DNA of 64,000 bases from Sipunculus nudus (lineage: Eukaryota > Annelida > Sipuncula > Golfingiida > Sipunculidae): NCBI GenBank assembly GCA_026874595.1, contig CM049314.1, positions 30,947,729 through 31,011,728 of the forward strand, written 5' to 3'. Below are positions 1 to 12,319 of this stretch, piece by piece (positions within the stretch are counted from its first letter, which is position 1; the number at the start of each line of letters is the position of its first letter). Position numbers and translations under genes: made by a program. Below the pieces are notes generated by a model. It was not told the DNA's origin. It searched no databases and saw nothing but the letters and a program-made list of their open reading frames with translations.

Positions 1-1860
1 CCTGACAAAGTTTGGTTTAAACGCCATAGCATTACCAGTTTACCATATAAATTGAGTGATATGGCAACAGTTTGATCCATACCATATATGTCTCCGCTAT
101 AGGCCATCCCAAAATATGAGGTGAGTTTTGAAATATGAGCAAATCTACAGATGTGACCTTGACGTTCAATGTGATGGTGACCATTTTATCTTTAGAAAAA
201 AATGTCATGGCTAAAATAAGTTAAGTGTCAAAGTTTTGGACAAAATATGCAATACTTCAAAAGTCTTTAGAAGAAAAGATACACGATAATTGAAAAAAAG
301 GTATGTGGGTTACAATCTGTAATTCGTCAGATATGACGAACATCACCAGTACTCGATTCACTTGCGAACTCAGTGATCACAAATGGTGAGTCAAATTTCA
401 TGGGAAAATATATAATACCTCATAAGTAAGGGGGTTCGCCAAAACAATTACATTTCGGCAGAGTTTATCTTAAATACCAAGGCCAAGATCACGAGATTTA
501 GGTCTTGTCCATGAAAGTGGTTGCAGAAAGTTGTGTGTCGAATCGGAAGAAAATTTGCAAAACTTCAAAAGTTATAAGGGTTCACAAATGATTACATTTC
601 GGCAGATGTGACCTTATACATCCAGGTCAATTTCACCGGTTGTCGATTGTGGCACAAAGATCTGGTGTGTCAAACTGTTCGCGTTCACAAGATATCTTAG
701 AAACTAACTAAATTCGACTTATTTGACCTTGAAGTTCTGCTCCCGGGCACTAGTTTTCAAACTCATCGAAGAACATGGCTGAAATAAGTTAAGTGTCAAA
801 CTTCAGGACAAATGTGCAATACTGCAAAAATTATGGGGTTCCACAATTTTATCGCCAGTAGATTTTACCTAAAAATCAAGGTCAAGGGCACCGGTTTTCC
901 AACTTGTAAGAGCTTTTAGGAGAAAAACGTTAAGCTAAGCAAGTCTAATGTTTTTGCAGTGTGTGTATGGCCACGTATATTTTTTTAGATCAATTAAAAA
1001 TATTTAATCACAAAGCATAACATATCTAAGAAATACAGAGCTTTTTAACAGCGCTATAATCTGTTTTCGAAATACCAATAACACATATTGATGGTTATCA
1101 GGCAATTTATTTTTAGTGATTTGACCAATTCAAACACCACTGATAATCCAACGATCAAGATACGTATTTATACACATGACACTCCATTTAATTAATGAAA
1201 TTGCTTCTAATATCTGATATTTCGATTCCCGATCTCATTTCTTTAAAGAGCTGTCGCTTTGTAAAACAATTATGACAAGCCTTTCAATCGAAAGAAATAA
1301 AATCCCTGCCCCACTTGTTTCTGGATCAAGCTTGACCATATGCAATACTGTTTTGCCATGCTCATGGCCTTAACAAGTAACGGCAACGTTAAATTACATG
1401 ATGAACATGTTCTCCGCCTCTCACGTAGACGAAAGTCAAGGTAACCTCAAGCTCTTCGAGCAAAGCGATACTTATAAATATGATATGTTAAAACTTGGCA
1501 CATGTTTCCATTGTTAAATTGTTCATGCTTTTATAATGCTTGGACATTTCGTTTCAAATCTTATGACATTTAAAATTAGGGAGAAAAAACAAATTTAACT
1601 GGTTACCAAAAAGAATATCGGTAAAAATATTAAGTGCTATCCTATCGATTTATGAACATACTTATTATATAAGTGTAAGAATATGCACAATTATAACTGA
1701 TTGTATTTTAAATCCTCTTCACATCGGGGTGTTTTAAAATAACAAAGACGAGTATTTAGCTTATGTGTTTCAGTTAATTACCTAAGTACCTGCAAAAATT
1801 ACATGCGGGTTTGAATAATGGTTTAAATTTACCTGATTTGTGCAAACATCCTTATAACTT
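1..1860. repeat. Old duplicated UGT-locus segment, copy D1
   Basis: This segment resembles 3000-5400 in order along its length. Shared landmarks include the stretch around 55-75 (AGTGATATGGCAACAGTTTG, matching 3046-3070 and the UGT exon near 42990), the phrase 'cgaaataccaataa' at about 1069 against 4486, and the 'acctgc...gtttaaat..acctgat' block at about 1788-1845 against 5350-5385. Copies are heavily diverged with many indels. No reading frame survives. I infer an ancient duplication of a UGT gene and its flank. Confidence 0.6.
120..960. repeat. Degenerate tandem repeat, about 115-150 bp units, block A
   Basis: Roughly six decayed units each carry 'aaa(t/g)atgcaa.act.caaaag', then 'ggggttcaca', 'tttcggcaga..tgacctt' and 'aaggtcaaggtcaccagtttt'. 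The 'gggttcac' landmarks fall near 306, 430, 575, 687 and 832. The same unit recurs at 3110-4010. No coding potential is seen. Confidence 0.7.
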
Positions 1861-2600
1861 CATATTTATAAGATGCTATAATAAACATTTGCCACAATAA
1901 ATTTGCATATTTTCAAATTGATAAACCAATATTATGTATACTGAAGAAACTAACAGTGAATTATTAATGATATTCACTCTTCAATTCTTTTTTAACAAAT
2001 TACCACCACGTGAGGAAGAAAAATAGTTTTATTACGATATATTAAACATTGTATTTACTTTTTGTATAAAGATAGTCTTATACACATATTCTGACATGCT
2101 TTACGTATTTACTTTTTGTACTTATTATGTACTTTTCTGGAAAATAATGACTTTAAATTAATAGTTACCAAAATTAAGCAGATCCTATAAGAATTTATAA
2201 AAGTTTATTTAAGGGTGGTCTAAGCTACTAGAGGCAGCAGGAAACACGCATCAACAAATCTTTTAAAAAAACAAATCAATGTAATTGTTAGTTGTCATTG
2301 ATAATCATTTCACTATAAACCTTCATACAGTTGAAAAAAGTTGTGTACATATTCTTCATATTTTGTTTTTATTCCCGTCGCAAGCGCACATATGTCGATA
2401 GTTTCACCGCTAAATCATGTTGGGATTGCTAAGATAAGGTAAATGGTATATTTCATAGGATTGTATAACCATATGGTCAGGCAGCTCAAATGATGAGCAA
2501 TCTTCACCGTTTCTGGACATCCGCTTGCATCATTTATAAGGATTATTTCTTACTCTACATTTGCATAATATATTAAATAATATTAACAGAAAGGCACCAT
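1861..2600. other. AT-rich interval, no feature recognised
   Basis: The sequence is AT-rich with stops in all frames. I see no RNA gene, clear repeat or transposon terminus. It separates the two old UGT-locus segments and may be decayed flank of the same locus. Confidence 0.5.
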
Positions 2601-3115
2601 AAACTTTGAGAAGTTTATGTCTTTACTAAGGTATGGAGGAGGAGTTCAGATTCAATATACTTGTTACCATAATTGATCAAGTCATTATCACCAAGTATTT
2701 TTCCAATATCCAAGAGTATCAAAAGAAGACACCAGTCTATTCTGTAACACGCCGGACACTTCCGTTCCCTTGCTCGATCAGTGATCATTTTGTCGGAAAA
2801 CACTTGGTTATCGTTTCCGACAGTGTGTCAGTATCCATTTTTCTCAAAGATAGCACGATTGCATATCCTTTAACCCGTAAATCGGGCCATTATAAAATTC
2901 AATACCATGCTTTAAACTAAAAAAATAAGCAGCTTCAATTGACGTCTTGTTTACCGAAACCGAACTAGTCAATGACAGACAGGACATCACAATACAAATA
3001 GAATACATCATGGTGGTTGGAAAGGTTTTTGATTTCGAATTTTATTCAGTGATATAGCGATAGTTTGACAGATTCTAATATACTCTGCATTAGGATGTCC
3101 GGTAGGTCCAATCAC
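2600..3115 (-). pseudogene. UDP-glycosyltransferase C-terminal relic
   Basis: On the minus strand the DNA aligns with the UGT exon of the 42-52 kb array. An ELKGYGVVLPLKELN-like stretch is readable near 2880-2840 (as LKGYAIVLSLRKMDTD), followed by SETITK. An INYGNKYIES stretch near 2670-2640 matches INYGEKYIKS of the array copies. The part at 3045-3110 matches the array's 'agtgatatggcgactgttcg...gcattagg' exon stretch. UGTs transfer a sugar from a UDP-sugar to small lipophilic acceptors in the ER lumen. Here frameshifts and stops interrupt every stretch, the membrane anchor is not recognisable, and a degenerate repeat begins at about 3115 where the exon should continue. It shares with the array an AAAA run at which the frame is lost. 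It is a dead gene fragment. Homology is judged by eye. Confidence 0.7.
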
Positions 3116-4010
3116 TTTTCGAACGAATATGCAGGCGCAAAAAAATAATTGTTGTCGCCATGGGCAATTCAAAAATTATATATATTAATCTTCCTTCAAG
3201 ATCAAGGTTAAAGTCACTAGTTTATCTCTAGAATAAAATATTTACGGTACTTAGAAGTTATGGGGTCACAACGATTTTTGATTTCAACATATTTGTCAAA
3301 ATTCTATTCCGAGAACTCGGTGGAAGTAATATGTGTCAATTTTCAGGTGGAAATATGCAATATTTCATAAGTTATCGGGTTCATAAAATTTCGGCAGATT
3401 GGCCTTGAAGAATCCAGCCAAAGTCAACAGTTTTCGGTCCGGTAAAAGTAATTTGCTGGAACAATTGTGTGTTAAATCCGAGCAAAAATGTGCAAAACTT
3501 CAAAAGATATGGGGTTCACAAAAGTAAACATTTCGGCAGATTTTACGTGTTAGAGAAAGGTCAAGGTTACAGGTTGTTGAACTCTTCCGGGATTGTAACA
3601 GAAAGAGCTGGTTTGTCAAAATCTTCAGTACATCCAAAGTTACGGAGTCAAAATAATCCTAGACTTAAGTAGATTAGACCTTGAAGATCAAGGTCAAGGT
3701 CACCAGTAGCCAACCTCTACCGCGGACTCGTTTGAAACAACTTGTGTGTCGAATCCGAGGATTACCGCTTTCACAAGGCACTTAGACCCGAACTATTACC
3801 TTATTACTATTTGACCTTGAAGGTTCTGCTTAAGATCACCAGTTTTTCAAAATCCTAAAAGAACATGGCTGAAATCGGTTTTGGGCCCATTATTTTAATA
3901 CAAAATTTTCGGGTTCACAGCAATTCTAAATTTCAGCAGATTTGACCTGAAAGTCAAGGTGCAAGTTACCGATTTTTTATTTGTCCGAGATTCGGGAGAA
4001 ACAAAGAGTC
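3110..4010. repeat. Degenerate tandem repeat, about 115-150 bp units, block B
   Basis: This is the same unit as block A at 120-960. 'Gggttcaca' landmarks lie near 3262, 3377, 3511, 3645, 3769 and 3910, each followed by 'tttcggcaga', a 'gaccttgaagatcaaggtcaaggtcacc' type stretch and 'gttt..caaaatcc'. The 67-codon open frame at 3469-3672 spans these units and looks accidental. Confidence 0.7.
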
Positions 4011-4016
4011 AAACTC

Positions 4017-4215
4017 TGATGAGTCGAGGGGTAAAACGTTCGGCTCTCTCCGCTGACGACTCGGGTTCGATCCCCGATGTGGTCATAAGAGTGGGTTGTA
4101 GTTCCCGTCCAAGGCCGGTGATTCTTCGGGTTCTTCGTTTTCCTCCATCCCTACAGACTACCGAACGCCATTATCTTCGCCATGGAGAATGCCTTGTTTA
4201 TTAACTATTTTACAA
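4017..4215 (+). mobile_element. tRNA-derived SINE
   Basis: A tRNA-like head runs from about 4020. It has a B-box-type GGGTTCGATCCCC at 4063-4075, preceded by a degenerate A-box region (gtcgaggggtaaaacg). It is followed by a body of the kind seen in mollusc SINEs: 'gtgggttgtagttcccg', then 'ttcttcgggttcttcgttttcctcc', and a 3' part with 'cgccat..tcttcgccatggagaatgcc'. The A box is poor, so it is probably an old inactive copy. Family membership is from recall of this sequence style. Confidence 0.6.
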
Positions 4216-5400
4216 TCCATGTAAAATGAATAAGTTTATTTAAGTCTTGATAACGTAGTGTATATATGCCCAAGTATATTTTTACTTTCAGTTAAAAATA
4301 TTTATTAAAATAAATATACGTTGGTTTTGGAAAAAAAACATATCTTTAGGAACATATCTTATAAGATTTGTTACAACATCAACGGTTTATATATGAAGTT
4401 AATATCTCAACGATCGTCTGAATTAGATTTCTTTTTATGCGAATATTATATAAAACGGAACTTATTTATAGCTTTAAATCCTGTTTTTGAAATACCAATA
4501 AAATGATAAAGGGTAATCACCTATTAATCTAATTTTTAGTGATATGAAATGGGCTATTCATATAGGATATCCTCTATCATACCTCTTTGTCCAATCCTTA
4601 GCTCATTCCTCTGAAGAATTGTTGCTTACTTTGTAAAATCCATGTCACACTTGTTTCTGAGTGCCTGATCGATCGTCTTCAATACTACTCTGAAATTCAA
4701 GTAAACCCCCAGCTCTTATTGCAAAACGATAGTTGTTGCTCTTGAGTTGACAAGTTAGCCATACAAACTGTTGCGACTCTGTAATTTATGCAATTGTTAT
4801 GTAGCGGTTGTCCATATCTATCAAACAGCAGTGTTTTATACGAGGTGTATTTATGTTACAAAACTTAAGAATTATACGTATCGTGAAACTAAACAGTGCG
4901 TAGTACTTTTAATCCATAAACCGTGAATATATGCAATACCTTTTTCACCGGTAATGGTAAATGCAGATGACATATTATCCCCTCTGACCTCAGTTAATTT
5001 GGCTAATCTGTAAGTGATGTTTAACATATGTTTCGTTTTATATACGCACACTTGCGTCATTTTCAATTGTTAAGGTTCACATATTAGTGTTTTTTTTACG
5101 GGTGACTGATTGACCTAGAACAAAACCACCACAGATACATCATTTAAACTAAATATTAGTAACAACTCAAATACTTCACGAACATTTGTTAAATAAATTG
5201 CCAGAACTCCCAGAGGTATTCTGTATCATTAAATGCGGTTGAAAGATATGAAATGCAAGGTTCAGGAGTGATCTGGTGATGTTGCTCCTGGGTGGCCTAT
5301 TAATCCTGCCTGGTTCAGTTAATTAACTTCACTGGTTTACTGCAAAGTGTACCTGCGGATTTGATTGTGGTTTAAATAACCTGATATAGGTATACGATGA
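4216..5400. repeat. Old duplicated UGT-locus segment, copy D2 (5' flank part)
   Basis: This region matches the D1 segment and also the DNA upstream of the UGT pseudogenes in the array. 'Tataggatatc.t.tatcatacc' at about 4560 matches 44095. 'Attgcaaaacgatagttgtt.ctctt' at about 4718 matches 44362. 'Gtgtatttatg' at about 4845 matches 44510. It is therefore the 5' flank of the relic at 2600-3115. The orientation (minus) is consistent. Confidence 0.6.
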
Positions 5401-6600
5401 TATATTTACGTATATTTTTCTAATACCATGTAACCGCGTGCTTTTGTCATGATTTATTCTTTAGTATCAGTCATACCTGACATACAAGACTTGTCGTTGA
5501 GAGTTATATATTGAGTGTAGGCCTGTGACAAATAGTGTTTTGCTTATCACAATAAAGTAACGCGTCGGACAGTTGCAAATTCCCTTCTTTTCCTCTAAAC
5601 TCATCAGGTCCAGGCATAGAGACTAACAAAGGAGGATATATATTGATGGTTTAAATTTTCATTGCCTATGACGTCTTTACACGTCATTTTCCTAATTCTC
5701 CGAGTGCCTATGGTGCGTATGTAGGTCATTTATTAATCAGCAATGTTCAGTAAGAAATATAAGATAAGATAATATAAGATAACATTTCTTAGCCTTTAGT
5801 TCCAGGAATTTGTACCTGACTTGCAATTCATTACATAAAAATAAATAAGTAAATAGAGAGATACATAATAAAGGCATTAAAAAAATAACACACAGTATAT
5901 TGACTATGCATGTAAAAATAAGCGAGTAAAAATGATAAAAAATGATTTTTAATATAACAATAAACTCTTCGCAGATAAATACTAGGTTATTTATAAATTT
6001 GTCTCGTGGTATAATTTGTAATTCATCAGTGCGCTGGATTATTCGAATGCAGGACAGATGTGGGGAGCGTGAAAAAATCCAAGGGGCTGTCCTTTTGCCG
6101 TGAAATAATTTCACAACTCGCTTTAGTGTGAAGTTGATTTGGTGTAGGAGTATTCCTTAGAATCAAACTAAAGTGATGACCGTAAGAACATGTCTAGTTT
6201 TATTTAAGGGCGTATTTGGGCCAATTACCTTCAGTGAGACCAAGGTTTGACAGATCGCACCTCAGGTGGTAGCTCGAGATTATGAGGTGCGAGGTCGTTC
6301 AGGCTTATTGCCCCGCGAGGATAGCCTGTTGCGCAATCAACAACAAAAGACGCGTGCCACATGATTGACACACAGATCGGCTGTTTATAATTATAGTTGT
6401 TTATAATTATACAAACCCTTGCGTGTGCCACTGTATAGAAAAAGTGACATCAGTAATTTGTTCACGCATGATTATAACTGTGAAGTTTTATATATCTCCA
6501 TCTCGTATTTCGACTTACTTGTATATATCAATGGTCAATCCGAGTATATACAGGATCCGCTATTAAGCCGCTGGACTCTCCTGGTCCTGCAGTATAAATA
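5401..6600. other. No gene recognised
   Basis: The sequence is AT-rich. Minus-strand frames at 5737-6114 and 6231-6431 are hydrophobic low-complexity translations without a family I can name. I see no RNA gene or transposon end. Confidence 0.4.
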
Positions 6601-6638
6601 TTCTCTCTCTCCCTCCTCTCTCTCTCTCTCTCTCTCTT

Positions 6639-6670
<32 letters not shown>

Positions 6671-6671
6671 C
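6601..6671. repeat. Compound (CT)n/(TA)n/(GT)n microsatellite
   Basis: A CT run at about 6601-6637 is followed by a short TA tract and then a GT run to about 6671. It accounts for the serine/leucine and valine/cysteine runs in the plus-strand frame here. Confidence 0.95.
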
Positions 6672-6759
6672 GTGTGCGCGAGCGCATGTTTCTTTTGAAG
6701 GCGGTACTGAAAATTCAGCAATAGTAGAACATGTAAATACATGGTAAGTGCATGGTTGA

Positions 6760-7590
6760 CAAAGTTTAAGGAAATTGAAGGTCCCCTAGGTCTCGACGCT
6801 CAACTGACTTTGTCTTTGAGGATAGTTTTATGAGCTTTTCCAAATATGGCTCTAGACCCAGATCCTTGATCTTGTGAATTAAAATTTAAGAAATTTCTAT
6901 CATTGATCTTACAGCAATTTGATTTTCATAACAATCCTTTAAAGAAATGGGTCCAGTGGTCTTGACCTCTTACGGTGTAACCTCAAAATTTACAGATTTG
7001 TTTTTTTCATTTTTGGCTGGTAAGCCCAAAAGTTTGATTTACAATGAATCCTCAATCTTTTTAAGATGTGGGCCCTGTGACCTTCACTTTTGACCTCGAG
7101 GCCCTCAAAATGAAAATTATTCTTACCTTAGTGGTGGGTAATTAATACATTAGAAAGTTTGAAGCCAATCTGTCTCTCCAAAAAGGACTAACTTATCAGT
7201 TTATGGGCCCTGTGACCCTGACCTTTTATACTACGACCCAAAAATTAAAATAAATCTTCCCATATTGGCAGGTGGACAATATTTGGAAGATGGAAGATTT
7301 GTGATAATAAGTTTTACTTAAGCATCGACCATCTTATTTAAGAAATGGGTCCTGTGACCTTTACCCTTGAGCTCATAACCCCAAAATCAATAGGGGTCTT
7401 ACTTAATTGTGGGTTTGTAACCAATATATCAAGCCAAACTCGAGTTATTGTCTGAAAAGATGGCCCTGTGACATTGACCTTTGACCTTGGGAACCCAAAT
7501 TCAATTAGATTATTCCCCTTTTAGCAGGTCACCTATATGCGAAAGATGGAAGATTTTAAATAAGAGGGCGCAGGAACCTTGTCCTTCGAC
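6760..7590. repeat. Degenerate tandem repeat with 'gggccctgtgacc' landmarks
   Basis: Units of about 115-140 bp each carry 'aaatgggtcctgtgacctt.acctttgacctt..acccaaaat' followed by 'tattggcaggt.ac.atatt.gaagatggaagat'. Landmarks fall near 6950, 7070, 7204, 7346 and 7460. The reverse complement of this repeat is present at 30.5-31.6 kb and 33.4-33.8 kb. Confidence 0.7.
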
Positions 7591-7599
7591 CTTATGACC

Positions 7600-8220
7600 C
7601 TATGATCGTAAGGATCGTATGGTCGTTGGCCATATATGAGTCAAGAAAACCAAACAAGAGTTATCATCTGAAACGAATTGGTGGCTGGACGGTCGGATGG
7701 ATGGAACAACGGATGGACGGACAAACGGACGGACATACAGACAGCCGACGCAAAAAGGACCATTGCTATAGCTCAGATGACTTATTGTCAGCTGAGATAA
7801 AAATGATACAAATAATCAATTAATGCATGGATTGTCATATATCTTGAATATTTACCATGACCGTTTATGTAAATTCCTGAAAAATGCTTGCGCCACCTGT
7901 ATTTTTCTTATTTTTACGATTTGTTTACTATTTTTCAGACCATAAAAGACAGCAATTATATCATTTTCTAAGCTGTGATTTCATCTAGTGTCGTGAAACC
8001 TGGTAGGTCAAATGAGGGTCCCACTAGTAATATCGCTGACCGTCGGTCTTGTCGTCTGTCTGCCCGTCCGTCTGTCCATCCGTCAGTCCGTTAAACTGGC
8101 ACGTTTTGAAACCGTTGGACCTACGGATCCGAAATTCGGCACACAGTTAAATGTCTATAAAATCTCCTACAATACAAAAAAGTGGGTCACTACGACTTCG
8201 TTCCTTTGAGATATTAAGGA
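7600..8220 (+). repeat. Dispersed repeat with CGGA/CAGA run and GCGCCACC motif
   Basis: A 'ggacggtcggatggatgg...gacagac' stretch at 7688-7745 leads to 'gctcagatgacttattgtcagctgag' and 'taatgcatggattgtcat'. Then come a half-palindromic GCGCCACCTGTATTTTT at 7889-7905 and 'aagctgtgatttcatctagtgtcgtgaaacc' near 7970-8001. The same order is found at 32.85-33.29 kb and 60.4-61.3 kb. It ends in a TCTGTCTGCCCGTCCGTCTG run near 8052. I see no protein. Confidence 0.65.
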
Positions 8221-9480
8221 AAACCCTCCATTTTCAACTAAAAACCATAGTCACACTTCAAGACGGCCTTATATGAAAACCAATGGTCTTTTTTTCATCT
8301 TATTTTATACAAATGTTTCTCTATATATTTCCTATGTACATACCAGAAATAAGGTCACTATTGTATAATGTATTTTAATTATTGGCCCGAACAAAATGCA
8401 CTTTGTAAAAAATCAAGAAATATATTTACTCACTTAACAGAGACATATTTTTTCGGGGACCTCACTTTATTAAATCAACATTCAATTGTATACCCAAAAT
8501 AAGATATGAATTTTCAAAGTTGTTTTTTTTTTCTTTAAGTTATTAGCATAAATATAAAATCAGAATCTTAAAATTTGCACAACTTTGACCATGAAACTTT
8601 TTTTTCCTGTGAGCACTGTTGATTAATTTTTCATATCATGCATACATATGGATTTCAGCTTCTAAGTTCTGATATTTGAAAGGAACTTTAAAAAAATAAG
8701 ATAAATAAGTAAAAAAAATATATTACTCAGACAAGTACTCATTAATATGTCAATATATTTGTCTCGTCAGATTAAGACTCATGGCTGTATCAGCTTTCAC
8801 ATTATACTATGTAAATAATTCAAACTTATATTACTGATTCCTCTTTATAGTTAAAATAAAACATGCCTATCTCTAATTTGCTCCATGAATAATTTATTTT
8901 GTTATCTTTTAACACATGTATTAGTTTCATAGATTAGATAAGGACTTTTTATAAATGTATTAAAAACTAAAATTGTTCAAAGTGATAAAAAATCAGATCC
9001 CAGACAAGTTCTCATTTCGATGTCTATTATGTTAATAAGGATCAAGAATCTTGCTATATTTAGTGTGTAGATTGGTGTGAAAGTATTTAAAAGTGAACCG
9101 ATAGTTTATTTCTTTAAATATATATTATAGCCATAAACCAGCTACTTGTGATCATTATTTAAATTTGTGAAATTTGTATACCGTGGATTCTAAACAATTT
9201 TGTTTGACTGAAACTGAATATATACTCATGAGATAAAATTTACATGATAAAATTGACAAAATCGTGTATACTTGCAGCATCAGGCCCAGTCAAAACTTGT
9301 GTGACAATAGGAAATATAAATAACATAGATGACATAAATCTTCTTTCCTATGTCCCAGGCTTTATGCAAATCTTACATGACTTGAGTTAAACACAATCAT
9401 TTCATATGAAGCTTATATTACCTGACAAAACTAACATTTTTCTATCCCCTCCTCCAAATAATATGCTGTGACCATATATA
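8221..9480. other. AT-rich interval, no gene recognised
   Basis: The content is AT-rich with frequent stops. Short shared phrases with 26.7-27.0 kb (for example 'tcacttaacagagacatat' against 'tcacttaacatgagaattcc', and 'taaaatcag.a.cttaaa.tttgc') suggest an old dispersed repeat. Confidence 0.45.
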
Positions 9481-9840
9481 ACAACTAAGCGCCGTGGCCC
9501 ATGGGTCCCTTGTTTTATTATTCTGGGGTACTTATAAGCCCCAAAGCTCGGAGAATATACATCACAGTGACCTAATTCAGGTAACCAAGGAGATTTTGTT
9601 AATACTTTTATGGCTGTTCACTTGGAATTTTCTAGGGGCAGCAGTTACGATTTGTGCCTTGTTTACGGGCAGAGAGACGAATAGACAAAAAAGGACGGAC
9701 GACGGAAAAAGAGTGATCGCTATAGCTCAAATGACGATGGAGCTGAGGTCAAATGTGTAAAATGTAAAAAAAATATAGGTGGCGCCATCACTCTTAAGAA
9801 AGTGATGAAGGTGGTATTAATTAATATTCATGGCAAGATT
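9480..9840 (-). repeat. Dispersed repeat (reverse copy of the 32.8/60.4 kb family)
   Basis: Read on the minus strand it runs from 'gacctcagctccatcgtcatttgagctatag', through a CCGTCC-rich stretch and 'caaatcgtaactgctgcc', to 'tgaattaggtcactgtgatgtatattctccgagctttgg'. This is the order of the plus-strand copies at 32.85 and 60.46 kb. GGTGGCGCCATCAC lies beside it at 9779-9792. Confidence 0.65.
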
Positions 9841-10019
9841 ATTGAGAAAAAGAAGATTTTGTTTCAAAATTTTAAATATTCGGATGTCGACACATGCCAA
9901 ATAACTCAAAAGAATTAAGGTTGCAATAACCTTATTTCATGTTTCCGAGGAGAAATTCGAAGGGAATTCGAAGGACATTGATAATAAATAATAGGTTTCT
10001 AGATCTAATGATTTCAATT

Positions 10020-12000
10020 AGGGCCCTGTTAACAGACAGATTGCTGAAATTTGACTGTAGGGGAACGTTGGGGGAAAATGCGTAAAAAAAAAACAAAAAA
10101 AAAACTAGACGACCTGAGGTCGAGCGTTTGCCGGAAGTGACCGGAAATAAGACAGCGAAATAGATGGACAGTTACTAGGCAGACAGACAGGGAACATTTG
10201 GATCTGATCAAATGAAAAACCTCTATCATGGGGGAAACAGAAGCACATATGAATAAGGTCTTGCTGATTTTCAAAAGTCAAAGAGGAGTAGACAGACAGA
10301 AAGACAGACGGACATACAGATAGAGACATTAATAGTGTTATTATTAGTAGCCATCCTATACAGGACAATCCATTTTTGGACAGAAATAAAAATAATGGAA
10401 GTCCAACTGAATCCTTGGCAGTTCTTCTAATCTTGATTGCTGGAAATAAGAAAAAGCGATGAAAATGAAACTTGAAGAGTTGAACGTCCAGAATGCCGAA
10501 ATGCAAGCGAAGCCGCGTTCTTGTGAGACAGAGACCCGACCTCTGGGTCTGGGAGACTTGACCTTTCATTCCTGGACAAGCTAGGTGCCTATCTAGACCA
10601 TCCTTTAAGGTCTCGGCTTAAATTAGGGCTGTCCTTGAAGAAAAAAGGTAGCCGGTCAGCCTGCGTCCAGGAATTATAAAATTCCAAGAAGTCCTGCCCG
10701 TCACGGATTAACTGTAATGTCCCCTTCGTGTAAGTTATCTGTAATGTTAAATTTAATATATGTTAAAAATCGGAATCTTTGGTTAAAAAAGGAAAGCAGG
10801 GATTTTTAAGGAGTCTGAAGTGGTAAGTAACCCGATAAAAAATTGTGAGGCCCTAGTTCCGTGGTGGGTTAGGACTTTATATTTATAAAAACTATTTACT
10901 GGCATCCGAAAGGGGTGCTGTCAAATTTTTTTTGCGCCTGCCGCACGTTTGCTGTACAAACTGTACACTTGACAGGGGCGCGATGGAAATTTAAGAGGAA
11001 AGGTGGTAATCCCAAGCCGTAGTTGAGTTGTTTTGACCCCAGACTTTGCAGTCCTCGCTGAAATAGGCATGGGACGGGCTCTTTTTTAAACCCGGAACGC
11101 CAGAAGAGGCTGGAGATTGAATGAAGGATTGGGCCATTTTTTATCCGAAAAACCTGGGAATTGGCAATTTAAAAAAATGACAGGGACCTTCTTAGCCCGT
11201 TCCAGCTCAGGGAACGGTCATTAGAGTATTGTCGGGAATCCATATTATCCTACCTGTGGGCTGGGACGGTCCAGAAAACCGCAATTACACGGGTATCCAT
11301 AAAATTGTATGTCACTTTTTGTCATTAATAAATACATATATATCTATAACGCGGGCAGCTGGAGAATTCATCATGATGATATCATTTAATGTGAGCAAAG
11401 GTACAATTTATGTTTTGTACCATATTTCCTTAAGAACCTGTAAATTTGATATCCTGCATGGTTTTGTTACGGTTTGCACAGTAAACTGTTGAAACAATAT
11501 ATAGTGTTTAGCCTTTTCGTCTTATGTAAGATCGGTAGTCAATGTTAGCTGGTGATCCAGATTGGTGTTAGTGGCAGTCCCACATTGTTTGCGCTGGTTA
11601 TTATTTCGGTAATTTAACAGTGAATAAATGTCTTAAGATTTATATAGTGTTAGATTTTAAATGATTTTAACGTGTAATTAAAAGTATCATTGCATATAAA
11701 AGCTCTCCGGAAAATCTCCGTGAATTTTCCGGGAATTCCCCGCGTTTACATATATACGCATTATCAGCCGTATGAAAGTTTTGTCCGCTTTCATGATGTT
11801 TGGCGAGGCCCGGACACAAATTTCAGACGAGATGGACTAAACCCCGCCCCGGTAGGATAGTTTGGACTCTGAAGAAACGAACCCTCGCAGGAAATGCGGT
11901 GGGACGGGCTCTTTCTTATTCGATGAACGCTCGAACAGGGTGGTGAATGGTTGAAAAAATAGGGTCATTTTCACTGTCATCTTGAATACCAGAATAAATA
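10020..12000. repeat. Diverged internal duplications, no gene
   Basis: 'Gacgacctgaggtcgagcg.ttgccgg' at 10108 recurs at 16218. A 'gggacgggctctttttta...gaacgc..gaa.agg.tgg' block at 11071-11150 recurs at 11901-11960. Around 11650-11755 there is a partial copy of the inverted-repeat arm described at 22.5-24.35 kb ('gattttaacgtgtaattaaaa', 'ctctccggaaaatctccgtgaatt'). No coding frame is convincing. Confidence 0.5.
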
Positions 12001-12319
12001 TTTTTTCAAAAATTCACAGAGACTTGCTCATCCATTAACAGCAGAAAAAATGTTCATTCAAATGTTGTTTGGTGTCCATTGTACCCTCGCCCACCGCCGG
12101 GATCTAAAGAGAAGCCTGGATTTTACTGACAAAACACAACCCCCCCCCAAAAAAAAACAAAACTTTTATTCATTTTGTTTTCATTTTTTATTGCTGGATG
12201 TAGTTGAATATCATGGTTTATTTATAAAAAAAATAAGATGCAATTCATTGGATGAAAAGAGATTTTATTAAATATATTGATACATGTTTATAACAGTTTG
12301 ATATTTGATTTTTTTTTAA

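Noticed and set aside
4015-4050. CTGATGAG string resembling a hammerhead core
   Set aside because: No GAAA follows a closing stem II, and no stem I pairs around it. It is the head of a SINE.
10105-10569. 154-codon minus-strand frame
   Set aside because: The C-terminal part is the complement of a CAGACAGA-type repeat (VCPSVFLSVY runs). No domain is seen.
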